The notes under the pieces: model-generated
What the model was told of the DNA's origin: nothing
The model's input: only the letters and a program-made list of their open reading frames with translations
Database searches by the model: none
Assembly: GCA_963978545.1 (NCBI GenBank)
Contig: OZ021732.1
Coordinates: 44,402,059 to 44,466,058 of the forward strand
Reading direction: 5' to 3'
Origin: Linyphia triangularis
Lineage: Eukaryota > Arthropoda > Arachnida > Araneae > Linyphiidae
Length of the DNA stretch: 64,000 nt
In this document: in pieces, positions 1 to 12,500 of the stretch
How the letters are laid out: each line of letters begins with the position of its first letter
Numbering within the stretch: the stretch's first letter is position 1
Made by a program: the position numbers and the translations under genes

Positions 1-57
1 ATTTATAAATAATTAAATAATTTAAATTTGAGGCAATTTAATTACTTTGAATGTAGC

Positions 58-1509
58 TTAAACAGGGTGGCGACAGAACCTGGAATTCAGGTAAATGTCA
101 AGGTATTTCGTTTAATTACTCTATAGTCAGGGAATTTTGAAATTTTTGAGTTTCCCTTCTCGCATTCCCCGTGCGGGTATGGACATCTATACCGGTTCCG
201 CTTTTTTTTTACTTTCTGAGATCATTGTTATGTTTGGAACAATTATTTACACATTATTTCTGTTAGATTTTTGGTTACCATATAGCTTCGCGACCGCCGG
301 CGCATTATTGTTAAAAAAAAATTCTCAAACTTAAATCTGACTGCATCCTTTACAGACATGATTGTTTTTCTTCTTGTCTTGTGTTTTTTGTCAATAGAAT
401 ATATTAGAACCCTAAATTCCTTTATATTTAAAATTGATTCCATCATATCTTTTTGTTTTTATTAACCCTTTACAGCACTGTTATAGATGTGCAACAAATC
501 TATAGGCATTAATAAGCAAAAAGGGTTAGATCCTGTACTTGATTTTTTTTTTTGTACTTTAATTTTGACATTTTATTAAACGTAATTAACTGAAAGGGAT
601 AAGTGTTGTTGATTTATATGTTTAATATAAATCAAACAAAGAATTGAAACATCCTTCTCCCCCTCCAAAAATTTAAAAATCTGAATGCTCTACTGCATAC
701 ATTCAGGCAAAGGGTCATGGAATTTAAAAAAAAAGTCCATGCATCTTTTCCCCCTTCCGAATGCTATGCTTGTCATGTTTTATGAAAACGATTTTTTGCC
801 TCATTTAATATGTACTTCAGTGGTTTAAGATAATATTTTTGTTGTACAAAATTTTATTTCCATATATCTTTGAGTAATTAATTTTTATAAGAAGCTGTTA
901 ATTTCAAGCCTTTCTTTCATGCAATATATTTTATTTATCTTTTCTCAACTTCAAAATCCAAAAGACATAATTTTTTATGAAATATTTTGTGAAATTTGTG
1001 ACTGAATAGCAAAATTCTGATTATTTAAGTTTCATGCTCATGCATGCCCAAGTTTAATAAATATTTAGGACACTGTTTAAAATTTATGTTATGAACAGGA
1101 TACAACCTATGACATATATTAAAGAAAATAACATGTTTTATTTGTGTTATTTTTTAAATTAAAAAGAAAAGTATTGTACTAGTTTCGTTTCCTTGATGTT
1201 AGCAAGTATGGGTGTAGTTTGTAAATTGGTTTATGTGAATTTTGTATTTTTTTTATTAATGTTTTCCATTTTTTTCATGCTCTAAAAATGCTTGTTTTGA
1301 TTTTTAGCCTAAATTTATATTTTGGTGCAATTGTACTTTGATAAGTAAATATAATTGTAAATAGTCAAATTTATATATTTTTAAACTGGTCATATTTTCT
1401 TCGTTTTTTTTAATGATAACGTCAGCAAAGATGCATATCAGGGAATTTTCTGGAAATTAGAGAAATGTTGGGGAATTTTGTTTCTCAAATTCTGTAGCTA
1501 TCCTGTTAA
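58..1509. mobile_element. TTAA-flanked inverted-repeat DNA transposon, Kolobok-like, non-autonomous
   Basis: Bases 63-79 read CAGGGTGGCGACAGAAC. The right end (to 1505) is the inverse, reading CAGGATAGCTACAGAA on the - strand. Both ends abut TTAA (58-61 and 1506-1509), the target duplication of piggyBac and Kolobok elements. The subterminal parts contain repeated GGGAATTT motifs. Inside I find no convincing transposase; the open frame at 137-334 has no recognisable domain. The superfamily is inferred from the TTAA target and the CAGGGTGGC-type end. The element lies upstream of the HOGA1-like terminal exon, presumably in its intron. Confidence 0.6.
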
Positions 1510-2725
1510 AAAAAATCCTGTATGTGAAGTGGGAAAATTAGAGATGAGTGAGTGAGTGAGGGAGGGCTTTACCTTTTATGTATAGAGATTTTCTGATTAT
1601 AGTAATGTAGTCCATAATTTAAAAAAAAAAAATATAGTGTCCTATCAGTTATTCAATAATGTGCTATACATCATAACAAAGGCAACTTTTATTTGTAATT
1701 ATCATGTTTTTATACACTTTGCTATTGTCCACTATATACTCAGATAGGCTTAGTTTTCTCTCATTTGTGTTACTTTGTGCTTACTATTCATACATGGTTG
1801 ACTATGTGTTATTTTTCTAATTTTATATCTTTAATCTTTTAAATGATCCCAATATGATAGTTATAAAATTTATTGAGCTATGAAATGTTGTGATGATGAT
1901 TGAGTTCAGTTCACATTCTTATCACCATGCTTTTTACCAATGCCATAACAGTAACCAGAAAACTGAGTAAGAATGTTTACAATTTACAGAATTTTGATCA
2001 CTCAACCCCACTATCCTTCCTTGGTATTTCAATATTAAAATTCAAAATAATGTATTCCAAGCTTAGACTGATGCACACTGCTCTATTATGAAATTTGTCC
2101 ATATCTTTTCACAATAGGAGTAACTTTAAAGTAAATTTTCTGAATAAGAGGTTTTATAAGTGGATCCTATACATTGGATCGAAATTGAATTTCTTCCATT
2201 TTTGTTTCAAGTGTCTGTAATAATAATTGGAGGTGATTGTTTACATGTATTAGTCCATTAGAAAAGTGGATGGCACTAAAATGCATATTTTCTGAAAGAA
2301 AAACCATGTTTTTACCCCATTGGTTTACTACTTCATCAGTTACATGCATTCCAACTTCTTACAAGGGATTTTATTTCTATTCCATATTTTATCATCTTTA
2401 TTATACTTCTGTAATTTGTCTATACTTTTGCACATGGGCATTTTGGAGATATTTTTTGTACAGCTAACAGATTTTAAAAATGTACACAATATTTTAGTGT
2501 ATGAATAAAAAATAAATGGGATTTTTTTCTTTTTTAATAAAGGTATTTGTTTAAGTCGACAGTGAATATAAGTTTTTCTCTATTAGTCCCTTGACAACAT
2601 ACTAAAACAATAAGAGTTTAGAATGTTCTGGCTTGCATTATTAGTTTTGTTAGGTAAATTGACTGCCTGATGAAAATAAGTATAATTTTTGCTTTATATG
2701 TACTATTAAAAAATTCATATGACAG
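1510..2725. other. AT-rich non-coding stretch, probably HOGA1-like intron
   Basis: This interval runs from the end of the TTAA element to the splice acceptor at 2725. It contains short GAGT/GAGG simple repeats near 1545 and poly(A)/(T) runs. I see no HOGA1-like coding segment here, so the penultimate exon should lie before base 1. Confidence 0.5.
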
Positions 2726-2875
2726 GTTACAAAACTATTTGGGATACCTGGTGTAAAAGCTGCTATGGATTTGTTAGGATATGAAGGTGGATATTGCCGT
2801 TCTCCTTTAAAATCACTATCAGCAAAAGAAATTGAGGTGCTGAAAAACGAGTTCAAGTCTAACTGCTTTTTGTAA
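2726..2875 (+). CDS. HOGA1: 4-hydroxy-2-oxoglutarate aldolase-like (HOGA1), last exon, partial
   Basis: A splice acceptor (CATATGACAG, ending 2725) opens a 50-codon frame ending at TAA 2873-2875. The peptide starts VTKLFGIPGVKAAMDLLGY and ends EFKSNCFL. It matches the C-terminal end of mitochondrial 4-hydroxy-2-oxoglutarate aldolase: a GIPG.K..MD..GY.GG.CR.PL..LS core followed by a short acidic helix and a terminal SN.(W/F)L. The family belongs to the DHDPS/NAL class I aldolases and splits 4-hydroxy-2-oxoglutarate into pyruvate and glyoxylate in hydroxyproline breakdown. The catalytic lysine and the rest of the barrel lie on exons outside the window. The exon starts in phase 0. No ATG-started frame exists, so an ORF search would miss it. 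A DHDPS-like paralogue is possible. Confidence 0.83.
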   Translation, partial: VTKLFGIPGVKAAMDLLGYEGGYCRSPLKSLSAKEIEVLKNEFKSNCFL

Positions 2876-5800
2876 TGTATATATTTTTTTGGTTGCCAAA
2901 GTTTTTATATTTTTATAAAACTATTGTTTGTTATGATGGGTATCTTTCTTATAATGGAATATTTATATTTAGAAAATAATACCAAAGTTTGCATTTTTGA
3001 TATATACTATTTACATGGTTGCTTATTTTGTTACAGAAGTTATACTTTTAATAAATTGGTTGATATATTGCTGCCTTTTTTTATATTATTTTTATACTGA
3101 CTAAGAACAATCAATTCTTGTAAATATTATACTTTTAACTGTACTTTTACAGAAGTTTGAAAAATTCAAAATGCCTTAACATATTTTGAAATCTTGCATT
3201 GTGCTATTATGCCAACAAATACAAGGCTGGATGTATCTTAACTATTTGTTATGATCTGTTTAAAATATTCCTGTTATTTACAAAATGACCTCTGACAGAA
3301 TAAATTGTTCATTTATATATTCTATATCAGCTACATGAGAAGTAAAGTACATAGACTTTAATATATAACATTATAATTCATGCATTATAATAGTTTAACT
3401 TTTTCAAAATCTGTTTTGAATGGAGGTATGATAGATGAATTTAGCAGGTATGATGGATGAATTTAGCATACAAGTGTTTAAACTATTTTGAAAAAGAAAA
3501 ATACTGTTTTTCTTTTCAATGGGCATTATTGGTGAGGTATTCAAAATTCAATAACTACATTTAAAATTCAACCCTTCTTGAGTAATTGTTTACGTAATGA
3601 AATAATTGAAACTTGTGATTATCCACCAAACTTTATTCTAATTTCAACATTAAGTTAAGCATTAATATTTGGTAAACCAGTTAATAAACAGTTTTAAGAT
3701 TGTCATTTTAAAACTTTTTTTATTTTGCTGTATCACATTGGTGTTATGCCCCTAGAAATAATAGTTTAATGATTGTCAATTCCCCCCAAAAATATCTTAT
3801 TTTAAGTTGTCCACAGAGGAAATAAACCATTCAATTATCTGATCGCTAATGTTTTAACACATTTAGAAACTCTGGATTTGAAGAAGTTCCTACTATGATT
3901 AGAAATTTTTATATTCTTGTCACACAGCAGCAGAAGTTTTTTGATTGTTTAATTGCATATACTGTGCGATAGCTAATTCTTTACTTAGCAGGCATTTAGC
4001 AAAAGAACAGTTGATGCAATTCTAAAATGTGAGGTTTCTCATTGATGATGATTTCCTAATTGAGAACATATAGAAGAGTGACAGGTGTGACATCATGGTC
4101 ATTCAACTTTGAATACTCAGAACTTTAATACATTTTTTTAAATTACAATTTGTAACTTAGGAAAATAATAGAAGATTACTGGCCTAAGCAATGCAAATTT
4201 TTTTCAAATTTTTTTTATTGGTGGTTTTGATTCTTTTCTAATAATTCTAGAACTGATTTTATGCATTAATTTTCCATTCATTCAATTAGTATTATTGATT
4301 GAAAGGTATTTATTATATTTGTATAAACAAAACTAGTTAACTATTGAAATATCTGCAGTCTGAAAATTTTTACTTTTGTGTTTAGTAGTATGCAGAGGAG
4401 TATTTACTAGCTGACCTTTTAAACACAGAATTATTAATAATAACTTGTTAGACCCAATAAAAAATACTTTGTTTGGTAGGTGAAACTAAATGTTTCTGTT
4501 TCGACACAAATTGAGGAAAGTTTCAACCTACAGTTAAATTAAATGATTAATTTGGGCCTTGTATTATAATCGCATGTTTTGGATGCTGATGTAATGGGAA
4601 CAGAGGTGAAAAAATATTTTAAAAATATCAATATATTGTTTTTCTACATGTGCTTACGTGAGTGATTATCCATTTTAAAGTACATACTCTTTTTTGATGG
4701 TGCATTAGTTTTATATTTTAATAGATCTGCATATTATTGATCTTATTACACTGTTTGAAAAAGATTTAAATACTAGAGTTGAGACAGACAACCCTTTGAA
4801 ATATGCAAATATATTTATTAGCATTGACCATACAAATTTTTATCTACATCACTGATTTACACTTTGGAAACATTTGACACTTAAAGCAGTGCACAATATT
4901 TTTACATTTTATTTGGTGCAAGTTGGTGTTGATACAAAAAAATGTATGCAGCATGAATTTGTTTTCAAAATGTTTAATGATCATGAATTTTGCTGAATAT
5001 ATTATCATAAATTTAAAACAAAATGTAATTAAGGTCGTTAAACTTGATTCATGATTTAAGTATTTTGTTAACAAATATGACTTCCTTAACACTTTAACTA
5101 AAGCACTATTTAAATTGCAACTTATAAATTTTAAAATTATTTTTATAAATTTCAAATCAAAGTAGGAATAGAAAAACACTGAGCTTCAGAAAAAAGGATC
5201 ATCCTCTAAACACTTCAAATTAAGGAGTGTTATAAGAAGAAAGCAGCCCTTTAACCTTATGTTGGCCTTGTTAAAAGCTTTTCTATTTTATAACTCCTTA
5301 TTTTGATGTATTTGATCGACTAAAAACATTAATTTTGGATATTCAAAGCATTTGTACCTTTGTTAAAGAATTTGATATAAAAAGCAATATTTATCTCAGA
5401 ATATCGATGTTTTATTTGAGTTAAATATTTCTTTGAAATATTAGAAATGTTATAAGTTAGTGAAGATGAATTTTGTACTCGGTTTATTCATTAAATGCCA
5501 CAAGTCCAACATTGAGCAATAGTGCCATATAATTCAAAATTTTATAGCGAAAAGCTAGTTTATTATAACATCTATTCAATTGCAATCAGTCATCCACTAT
5601 TTCAAGCTCAAACAGCTTCTATATCTTTCCTATAAAACCTTCAAATTTTGTTTCAATTGATCGCTATGTACACAAGCTCTGTTGTACTTTGTGCACCACA
5701 CACTTATGGCTGATAGAAACTATTTAGGTGATTGTTTACACATAAGATTTATCTCCTACACATGTTAAACATTTCTAAACACAACATGATAAACTACATC

Positions 5801-7456
5801 AAATGCAAATTGGAGGACTTGTCATTTAAAGGAGTACCATTTCGTTTTTCCAAAACAAGATAGATGTTGTATGAAATTAACACACTAAAGCATTTGATTT
5901 ATGATCAGTGGAGGTTTTCAAAATCATCGTCTTAGTTTGGTAGAATAAATAGTGTGATTAAATAAGTTTTCCTTTAAATGATAAGTACTTAAAAGTTCTA
6001 TATTTTATACTGTTCTACGAAGTTTATAAATTAACTGAAAAGTAGTGTTTAATTTTTTTTTTTTCCTAACTGTTTTTATTATGACTTTATTGGCCGGTCA
6101 TCCTTAATTGTCTGCTGTAAATATAATTGTATGTTCCTATAATATTACGTTCTCCGAAGCTTCAAAATTCAGTCTTAGGGTTTAACGTGTAAATTTTTAG
6201 TACAAGTAGAAAATGAAAATAATTAAGATTTTTTTTATCTTAATAAATTTAACTATTTACTTCAAAAAGTTTCATACAAAAGCGTTTTCTGTATATTTTG
6301 GTCCCATCACGATTTTGTGTGTGCAATTTAAACTTTATTTATACATATGTGTGCCAAGCAAACTTTTTCATTCACAATAACATTGTTTTCAAATATCGTA
6401 AAAAATATGCGCTGTTCAATCTATTTGACCGCAAATATTATCTTTTGACATAATCATTCAAATATTGCAAAAGAATTTTGTTTAACCCATGACTGAATGG
6501 TTTACATTTTCATTTAATCATATATATATATTAAAGTAATGAATAAAAAATGCTCAGAAAATGGATGTTTCGATGACTGGACGTAAAGAAAATGTTAAAA
6601 TCTTTCTGTTCTATAAATAAACAACTCTTATTGCTATTGATAGCGACAATGATATTAAAGTGGTTGGAGTTTAACGGCGCAAGGACAACACTTGGGAGCC
6701 ATACTGCGATATTAAAGTAGTATGTGCAGATTATATCGAATAGAAGTGGTATACAGTGTAAACTATAAACAAGCTTTCATTTTTTAAATAAGATAAAGTT
6801 CATTTGTTCTTTTATTACCTCACACATTTGTAATGCTGTTTGATAAGGTCACACCAAACCAGTGTAAAACTATAGCAATGGTTGCTAAAACCATGGTCCA
6901 TAGACAGTATATGGAGCTATCAAGATATGCATATAAAAATATTGACACAAGAAATTAAAATGAATTTGTCCATCTTTGTTTTTTAATGAAAAATTAATTG
7001 CAAAAACATTTAAAATTACTTTTTTGAATGTGGGTACTCCAAAATACCACAAGTGTAATTCTGATAAAGATTATTTTTTTAATTCGTTTTATTTTGGGTA
7101 ATTTTGTGCTATTTGTTTTCAGTTTTCTCATAGCATTTCTCATTTTAGTTAATATGAAAGATCAAATAGTCAAAAATCAAAAAGTTTTTTAATGATCAGG
7201 GTAGTTGGTCAGGAGTGTTAAAGTGGTGGTCAGCCACATATAGTATATATTTTAAAGTTTTAAGTCCACAATCACTTAAAGTTTGGGAACCTTTCTGCTG
7301 ACGATTACAGAAGTATAATGGTCTAGATAAGTAATATCTCCTCCATAAATAAAAATACCTTCAAGGCTTATGCATAATCCATATATAGCCAGTGATCTCA
7401 ATATTTTGAATTACAGGGCTTACTTTTTACTTTACTTTTTGAAGTGCAAGAAATCA
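2876..7456. other. Intergenic AT-rich DNA between two convergent genes
   Basis: Apart from the possible 3' UTR of the HOGA1-like gene I see only AT-rich sequence, short homopolymers and a small direct repeat near 3424-3470 (GGTATGATRGATGAATTTAG, twice). Short open frames such as the - strand frame 4844-5179 are low-complexity and resemble no family. Confidence 0.5.
3050..3055 (+). promoter_or_regulatory. Candidate poly(A) signal AATAAA of the HOGA1-like gene
   Basis: This is the first AATAAA after the stop codon at 2875, about 175 bases downstream. A second lies at 3299-3304. In such AT-rich DNA the hexamer is common by chance, so the assignment is weak. Confidence 0.3.
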
Positions 7457-7629
7457 CTCGAGAGGTGACTTGCATTCACCACTAGGTTTGATGCGGAAAT
7501 TCGATGCAAAGCAATGACTGTTCATGTTTAGTTCCTTTGAAGCGGGAAACCGTGAAGCGAACCAAAAATGCGGTGAAACGTCTCGAGTTGCTGGCTTCTC
7601 CTTAAAGAAGGCTTCAAGTGCAAAGGGTT
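7457..7629. repeat. piggyBac-type MITE copy (GTGCAAAGGGTT family), left end degraded
   Basis: The segment shares TAGGTTTGATGCGGAAATTC, CAATGACTGT, GTTTAGTTYCT and CGTCTCGAGTTGCTGG with copies at 34676-34881 and 46682-46891. It ends in GTGCAAAGGGTT, the right terminal repeat. The left terminal repeat and TTAA flank are not clear in this copy. Confidence 0.6.
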
Positions 7630-9041
7630 CATTTTCGTTTTGATCCAAGACTAAGAATACGAAACTTCAAAGTTTGCAAAATATGCGATTAAAGATTGAA
7701 AGCTCGCATTGGATTACATTGTTTTCGCATTAAAAATAAATAAAAATGGATAGTCCAATGTTAGAAAACGAGTTATGAATGTGTCCCAGAAAAACTGCAT
7801 GATCTTGAGCATTTCTAATGCAAAAGGACCTCATGAAGATTCGTATTGTGATGGTCTTGATCAGCGATCTTAGTTCTTGTAGTTAAGCGTTTGGCTGCAA
7901 AACAGAAGAAAAATGTCAGTTGTTGATTTAATTAGAAAGTTACGCAAGAACAAAAGAATTGGTGCTTATGATGGGTTTTAGCGTAAAAAAAAGTATCAGA
8001 AAACATCCTTTGTTTTTCGAATGTTTCTTATTTAATTTTTATGTCATTAAACTATTGATGCTTTCTATGTAATTTGAAATCTTATACCAGAAACAGCTAT
8101 CCAATTTATTATTTTCTATTATTTTATTTTTTTAAATCTTTTTTTTAAACGTTTGAATACCAGAGGATGTTAGTCCAATTGAAGTTCACTGACCTTTGAG
8201 ATTTGATCAATTTATAAATATTTTGTTTTAAAAAAAAGAACAATTTAGAAACGAATACACAAGAGTACATATTATAACTGGAAATGAATTTTCGTATTTG
8301 TTAACTTGGCATATGTTTATATTTATGGATTAGTTTTTTTTTTCTTATTTAAAGTTATTACTATCGTTAATGATCGACCTACCATTTAAAATACAAAACC
8401 ATTATAACACTAAGGCTTCACTTTGATTTGCGTAATTTCTTAATTTGTTCTGGGGATTGGTAATCATGGCTTTACTTAAGGAATGTTAATACGAGTTTTT
8501 AGAGAAAAACTGCCTCAGGAAGCAATAAAAGCTAATGGCTGGTTAATCGGGAAAGCGGCCATCTGCTATAGAATGACCAATAAATCTTGGTTCACTAACT
8601 TTGGAAATGTTTTCGTTCTATCCCTTCTACTCGTACAGCACGAAGAAATTGCGCCCTAGGAACTTTAAAAAATTATACTAAGCAATTAAATATTTTTGTC
8701 ACAATTATTGGTGAACTCTTCCTGCTGCCCCCGACGCTTCCTTCTGTCGCCTTGTCATCAACTAGATAAAATCCGTTTTAAATGGTTTTGTGATGCTTCC
8801 ATTTCATAGTTAGGAGGGTATTGAAACGAAACTGATTTTTGTTGTCATAATCATCACAATGCTCATTGGCGTCGACGTTAGACTTCGCAACATTTATCAA
8901 CTCAGACAGTATAGTTTTCGGTTCCACACGTCAACATTTAGTTTCGATTCACACTCCAGATTAAAGATATTCTCATTTCTCCCTGTCCTCAAATGCAATG
9001 AAAGATGGAATAGTAATATTGATATTCCATTTTGGTTATAA
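7630..9041. other. Intergenic DNA and probable 3' UTR of the NWD-like gene
   Basis: No coding signal was recognised. On the - strand the first AATAAA after the NWD-like stop codon corresponds to TTTATT at 8105-8110, about 930 bases downstream. It could be the poly(A) signal, but the AT-rich context makes this uncertain. Confidence 0.35.
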
Positions 9042-9529
9042 CTATGAAATAGCACAAACTGTCGAGTCTGTAACGTCAGCCCCCTTTGTCTCTTGACTAT
9101 CGCCATTTTTTTCACCAGAAATTTCAGAAGATTCTAAAGATTGTTTATTCAACTGGCGATTGGCAGATTGTATTTTGGCTAGCAGATCTGCCTTTCTAGC
9201 CTCTTGGTCTTTCACTTGTTGCTGCTGACTGTGCTCTGGGAAGAAAGCGAACATGCTTTGTTGTTTTTTTAGCAGTTTGTGCTTAGCCATCTTTGGCTTG
9301 GACTGCATAGAGTCAGAGGGTCGAAGAATTCCGCCGGTTAATCGCACTTTCGTGCCGTCCCAGACACTTCCAGCTCCAGATACGGGTTGTCTTTTGAGTT
9401 CGTCAAGGTTAGGAAGGAATTCGTGTCTCGGAGAGCTGGATTTCAACTCCCAGTAGAGGGAGTCGAATGATTGTTCTCGCTTAAGGTTTCCGCGCAAACC
9501 AATTCTTTTTGGTAAGGTGCCTGGAGTAC
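9042..9529 (-). CDS. NWD-like last exon, C-terminal tail and stop
   Basis: This 488-base exon encodes a 161-residue tail plus stop codon (9042-9044). It begins GTPGTLPKRIGLRGNLKRE. The middle is rich in basic and serine residues (SSSPRHEF, MAKHKLLKKQQSM). A short Q-run (HSQQQQVKDQEARKADLLAK) looks like a coiled coil, and the end is acidic. No domain was recognised; it is likely a disordered regulatory tail. The frame extends upstream to 9632 without a stop, but the acceptor TTTCTTTCCAG marks the exon start. Confidence 0.9.
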
Positions 9530-12500
9530 CTGGAAAGAAATATATTAAGAAAAAGCAGTTATGGTGCATTAGCGACATCTTAATATTGATACAAATTTTT
9601 TTTCTCAGAGGTATGATGACACTGAATTGCAAAAATCCAGTGTCATCATTATTCTTTACAATAAAAATAATTTGTTACAAAGAATTATACAATCCTTTAA
9701 GCAACAGCAGTAAAACGCATTTCAGATGAAACCATAGACAGTCGTCCCGACTCAAAAGCAGCGAAAACACAAAATTCTTGCCGTTCGGAAAAACTTAGAG
9801 GTACATTCCCAGCAGCTCAAACATCAACAGTACTGGACCCTGATTGATTCTCACGCAAGCCGTTTATAGGTTCGCAACATTATTCAAAATTCTAGAAATA
9901 TCCAGATAAATCTATTCGTTGCCACTACTTTGAAGCTGGTATTTCCGATACTATTTACAAATTTTACATTAATAAAAAGCTAAAATTAAAAATGATCGCA
10001 GAACTAAATTAGTTACAGAAGTTTCCAAACATTTACATTACGTACAATTCTGCACGAATTCTCGTTCGTAAATCAGCGATCACCGTAATCCTGAATATTT
10101 AGCTTGAGCTATTCGCCTGATTGACAGGCAGTACATTAATTAAAATCATGAATTAGCCGAACAAGTTTGAAACTTTCATATCCACCAAAAACCTAAAACT
10201 TATTGGTCATCCTTTTGCACAATTATCTCTAAAAAGATAAAGTGGCTTGATTAACAAAAATCGGATATATTGTTACAAAACTGAATAAACTGCAGAGTAT
10301 TTGAGGGTCGCAATATAAAATTAAAATCACTGGTATCGAAAGGGTCTATAATATGATTAGTCTCAATGAAAGCTTACGCTATTCTCTAGCATTGAATGTT
10401 TGGTAAGCTTAGAGATGCAGTTTAGTTTCAACGAGAACAGAAATTGTACACATTCCTTGCTTTAATTTATCCGAATTCACAGTTTCCAAATGATCTAAAG
10501 CAATATGCAAATGGAATGAAATATTATTTTAAGAAAATGTCTGAATTTATATTGATTCATGGATTTCAAACGTTTCGGTTCAAATGCATCACATAAAGGA
10601 ACAAAATTCCTTTGAATTTTTTGGTTAAATGATAAAATTGATTGAAATCTACAAGTAGTAGTGTTTTTAAACTGTGCAATTAGTTTTACAGAATTTGTAC
10701 CTAGATTCTTCAGGTCTTCCTCGTATCCTGGTAGCATGTCCAAAGTGATGCTTTTCGCTGGGTTGTTGTGATGCCTCAGAATAGGAACGGATGAACTTTT
10801 GGCTAACTGGACGACAACGTGATTCAAGTTGAAGCTGCAGTCCACAGATATCAGCTGCGCATGTAGGTCTAGCATGCTGATACGGTCACCCGTGTGGGTA
10901 TCCCATAACTGGATCGTATTATCTGAGGAACCTATATATATATAAAAAGGTGAATCTGATTGTTAAAAAAAAATAAAAATAAAAAATCTAATTTTAAGTA
11001 GGAAATGGAAATTGATGTCAAAGACCATATTGGGAGAAAAAAAAAAAAAAAAAAAAAAGCTGGTCGTTAGAGAGTGTAAGCCGATGTCTTTTTAATTTTG
11101 TAAATAAAGAAGTGCCAGTTAATTTTTTTTTTTTATAAACAGATGAAACTGATATTTCTCATGTACTTCATTCCAATTTACACTATTTGATATTTTGTCA
11201 CTGAAACTGTTCTTGACTTCGTTTCTCAAGTTGGCAATAAGAAGTGCAGTCAGTGTCAAAAGTGAACGTATACCTTTAACTTCAAAAAATTAGTACTAAA
11301 AGGATTTCAATTCAACAATATTCTTTTGGCCCACCACGACCCTTTTTTTACTATATTGAGTTTTTTGGACATGGAGGGTCTTTTGGTTCACAATTTTTCC
11401 TTCGTTATTCCTTAGGTTCTTATTATATAGAGCCAGTCCTGTGGCGCGTGTTTACCTCGGTAAAGACTCCAGGACTAGTCACTGCTGTGGCTCAGCATAA
11501 TAAGCTCCATAGGATTGCATGTTTCGCTTCGAGTGGCTTGTCTGAGCGACTGAAGCGGTGGCGCGCGTTCGCCAATCGACTAGCTCCGTATAATAAGGGC
11601 TCAGACCCTAAGCGAAACATGCAATCCTTGTTATACTGAGCCACAGTAGTAACCAGCTCGGGCGTCTTTACTGTGGCAAACGCGCGCCACTGGACTGACT
11701 CTGTATAATAGGGGCCTTAGACTTCCTGTTCGTTATATTCGATAGGAATCAAATACGAGTAATGGGTGGTGGATTCAGTTATATTGGTTGGTTGGTTGTA
11801 TTCAGATTATCTGGCGCCGTCAGCAACACGAGGGCTATAATGCGCCGTAACATTCGTCATTAGACAAGCCAACATACATTTACAAACATCCATGCCAACA
11901 CGGGACTCGAACCCGCAACCTCGCGGTCTAGAAGCTAGCACGCTAACCACTATACCGTTTGGTCGGCTCAGTTATATTGGAGTGTGGATCATCATGCGAT
12001 TTGATGGAAAAACAAGTAAATTGTGCTTATTTCTTATTACACTGTTATAATTGTTTACATTTAACTATCAAAGTCACTTCTTGAAATTGAGCAAAAAAAA
12101 GAATACTCGAAATTCGGTAACTTTTTTAACCTTTTAACTGTTCTGCCCGAGGTAATCTCGGGCACAGCACTGGTGTTCCAAAATGTCACGCCCGAGTATT
12201 ACTCGGGGTAATTTTTTTTTATTGCTTCGTGTTGTTATACCCGAATATATCTCGGGAGGAATTTATTTGCGCTCAATGCAATAGATGGCAGCACTATACT
12301 GCAAGTTTCAAAGGTTAGATGCCAAAGGGTAGAGGCCAAAGGTCAAAGTCAAAGTGCGCGGCATTTTTTTGTTGCAAAATGGCATCCCGTAAACGTTATA
12401 TAGATATTACAAAATTATATATAGATATTATAGTTATATACAAAACTGAACTACTAATAGGTATTCATTTTTATTTATTTATTTATTTATTTAGAAAATA

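Noticed and set aside
137..334. 65-codon + strand frame with a hydrophobic stretch
   Set aside because: Lies within the TTAA-flanked element, shows no family motif, and overlaps a - strand frame of equal length.
4844..5179. 111-codon - strand open frame
   Set aside because: AT-rich, low-complexity peptide (Phe, Ile, Lys, Asn) with no motif and no splice context; length is expected by chance in such DNA.
11870..11967. Functional tRNA genes at the SINE heads
   Set aside because: Box A and B are present, but the acceptor and anticodon stems do not fold properly and each head continues into the same SINE body with flanking duplications.
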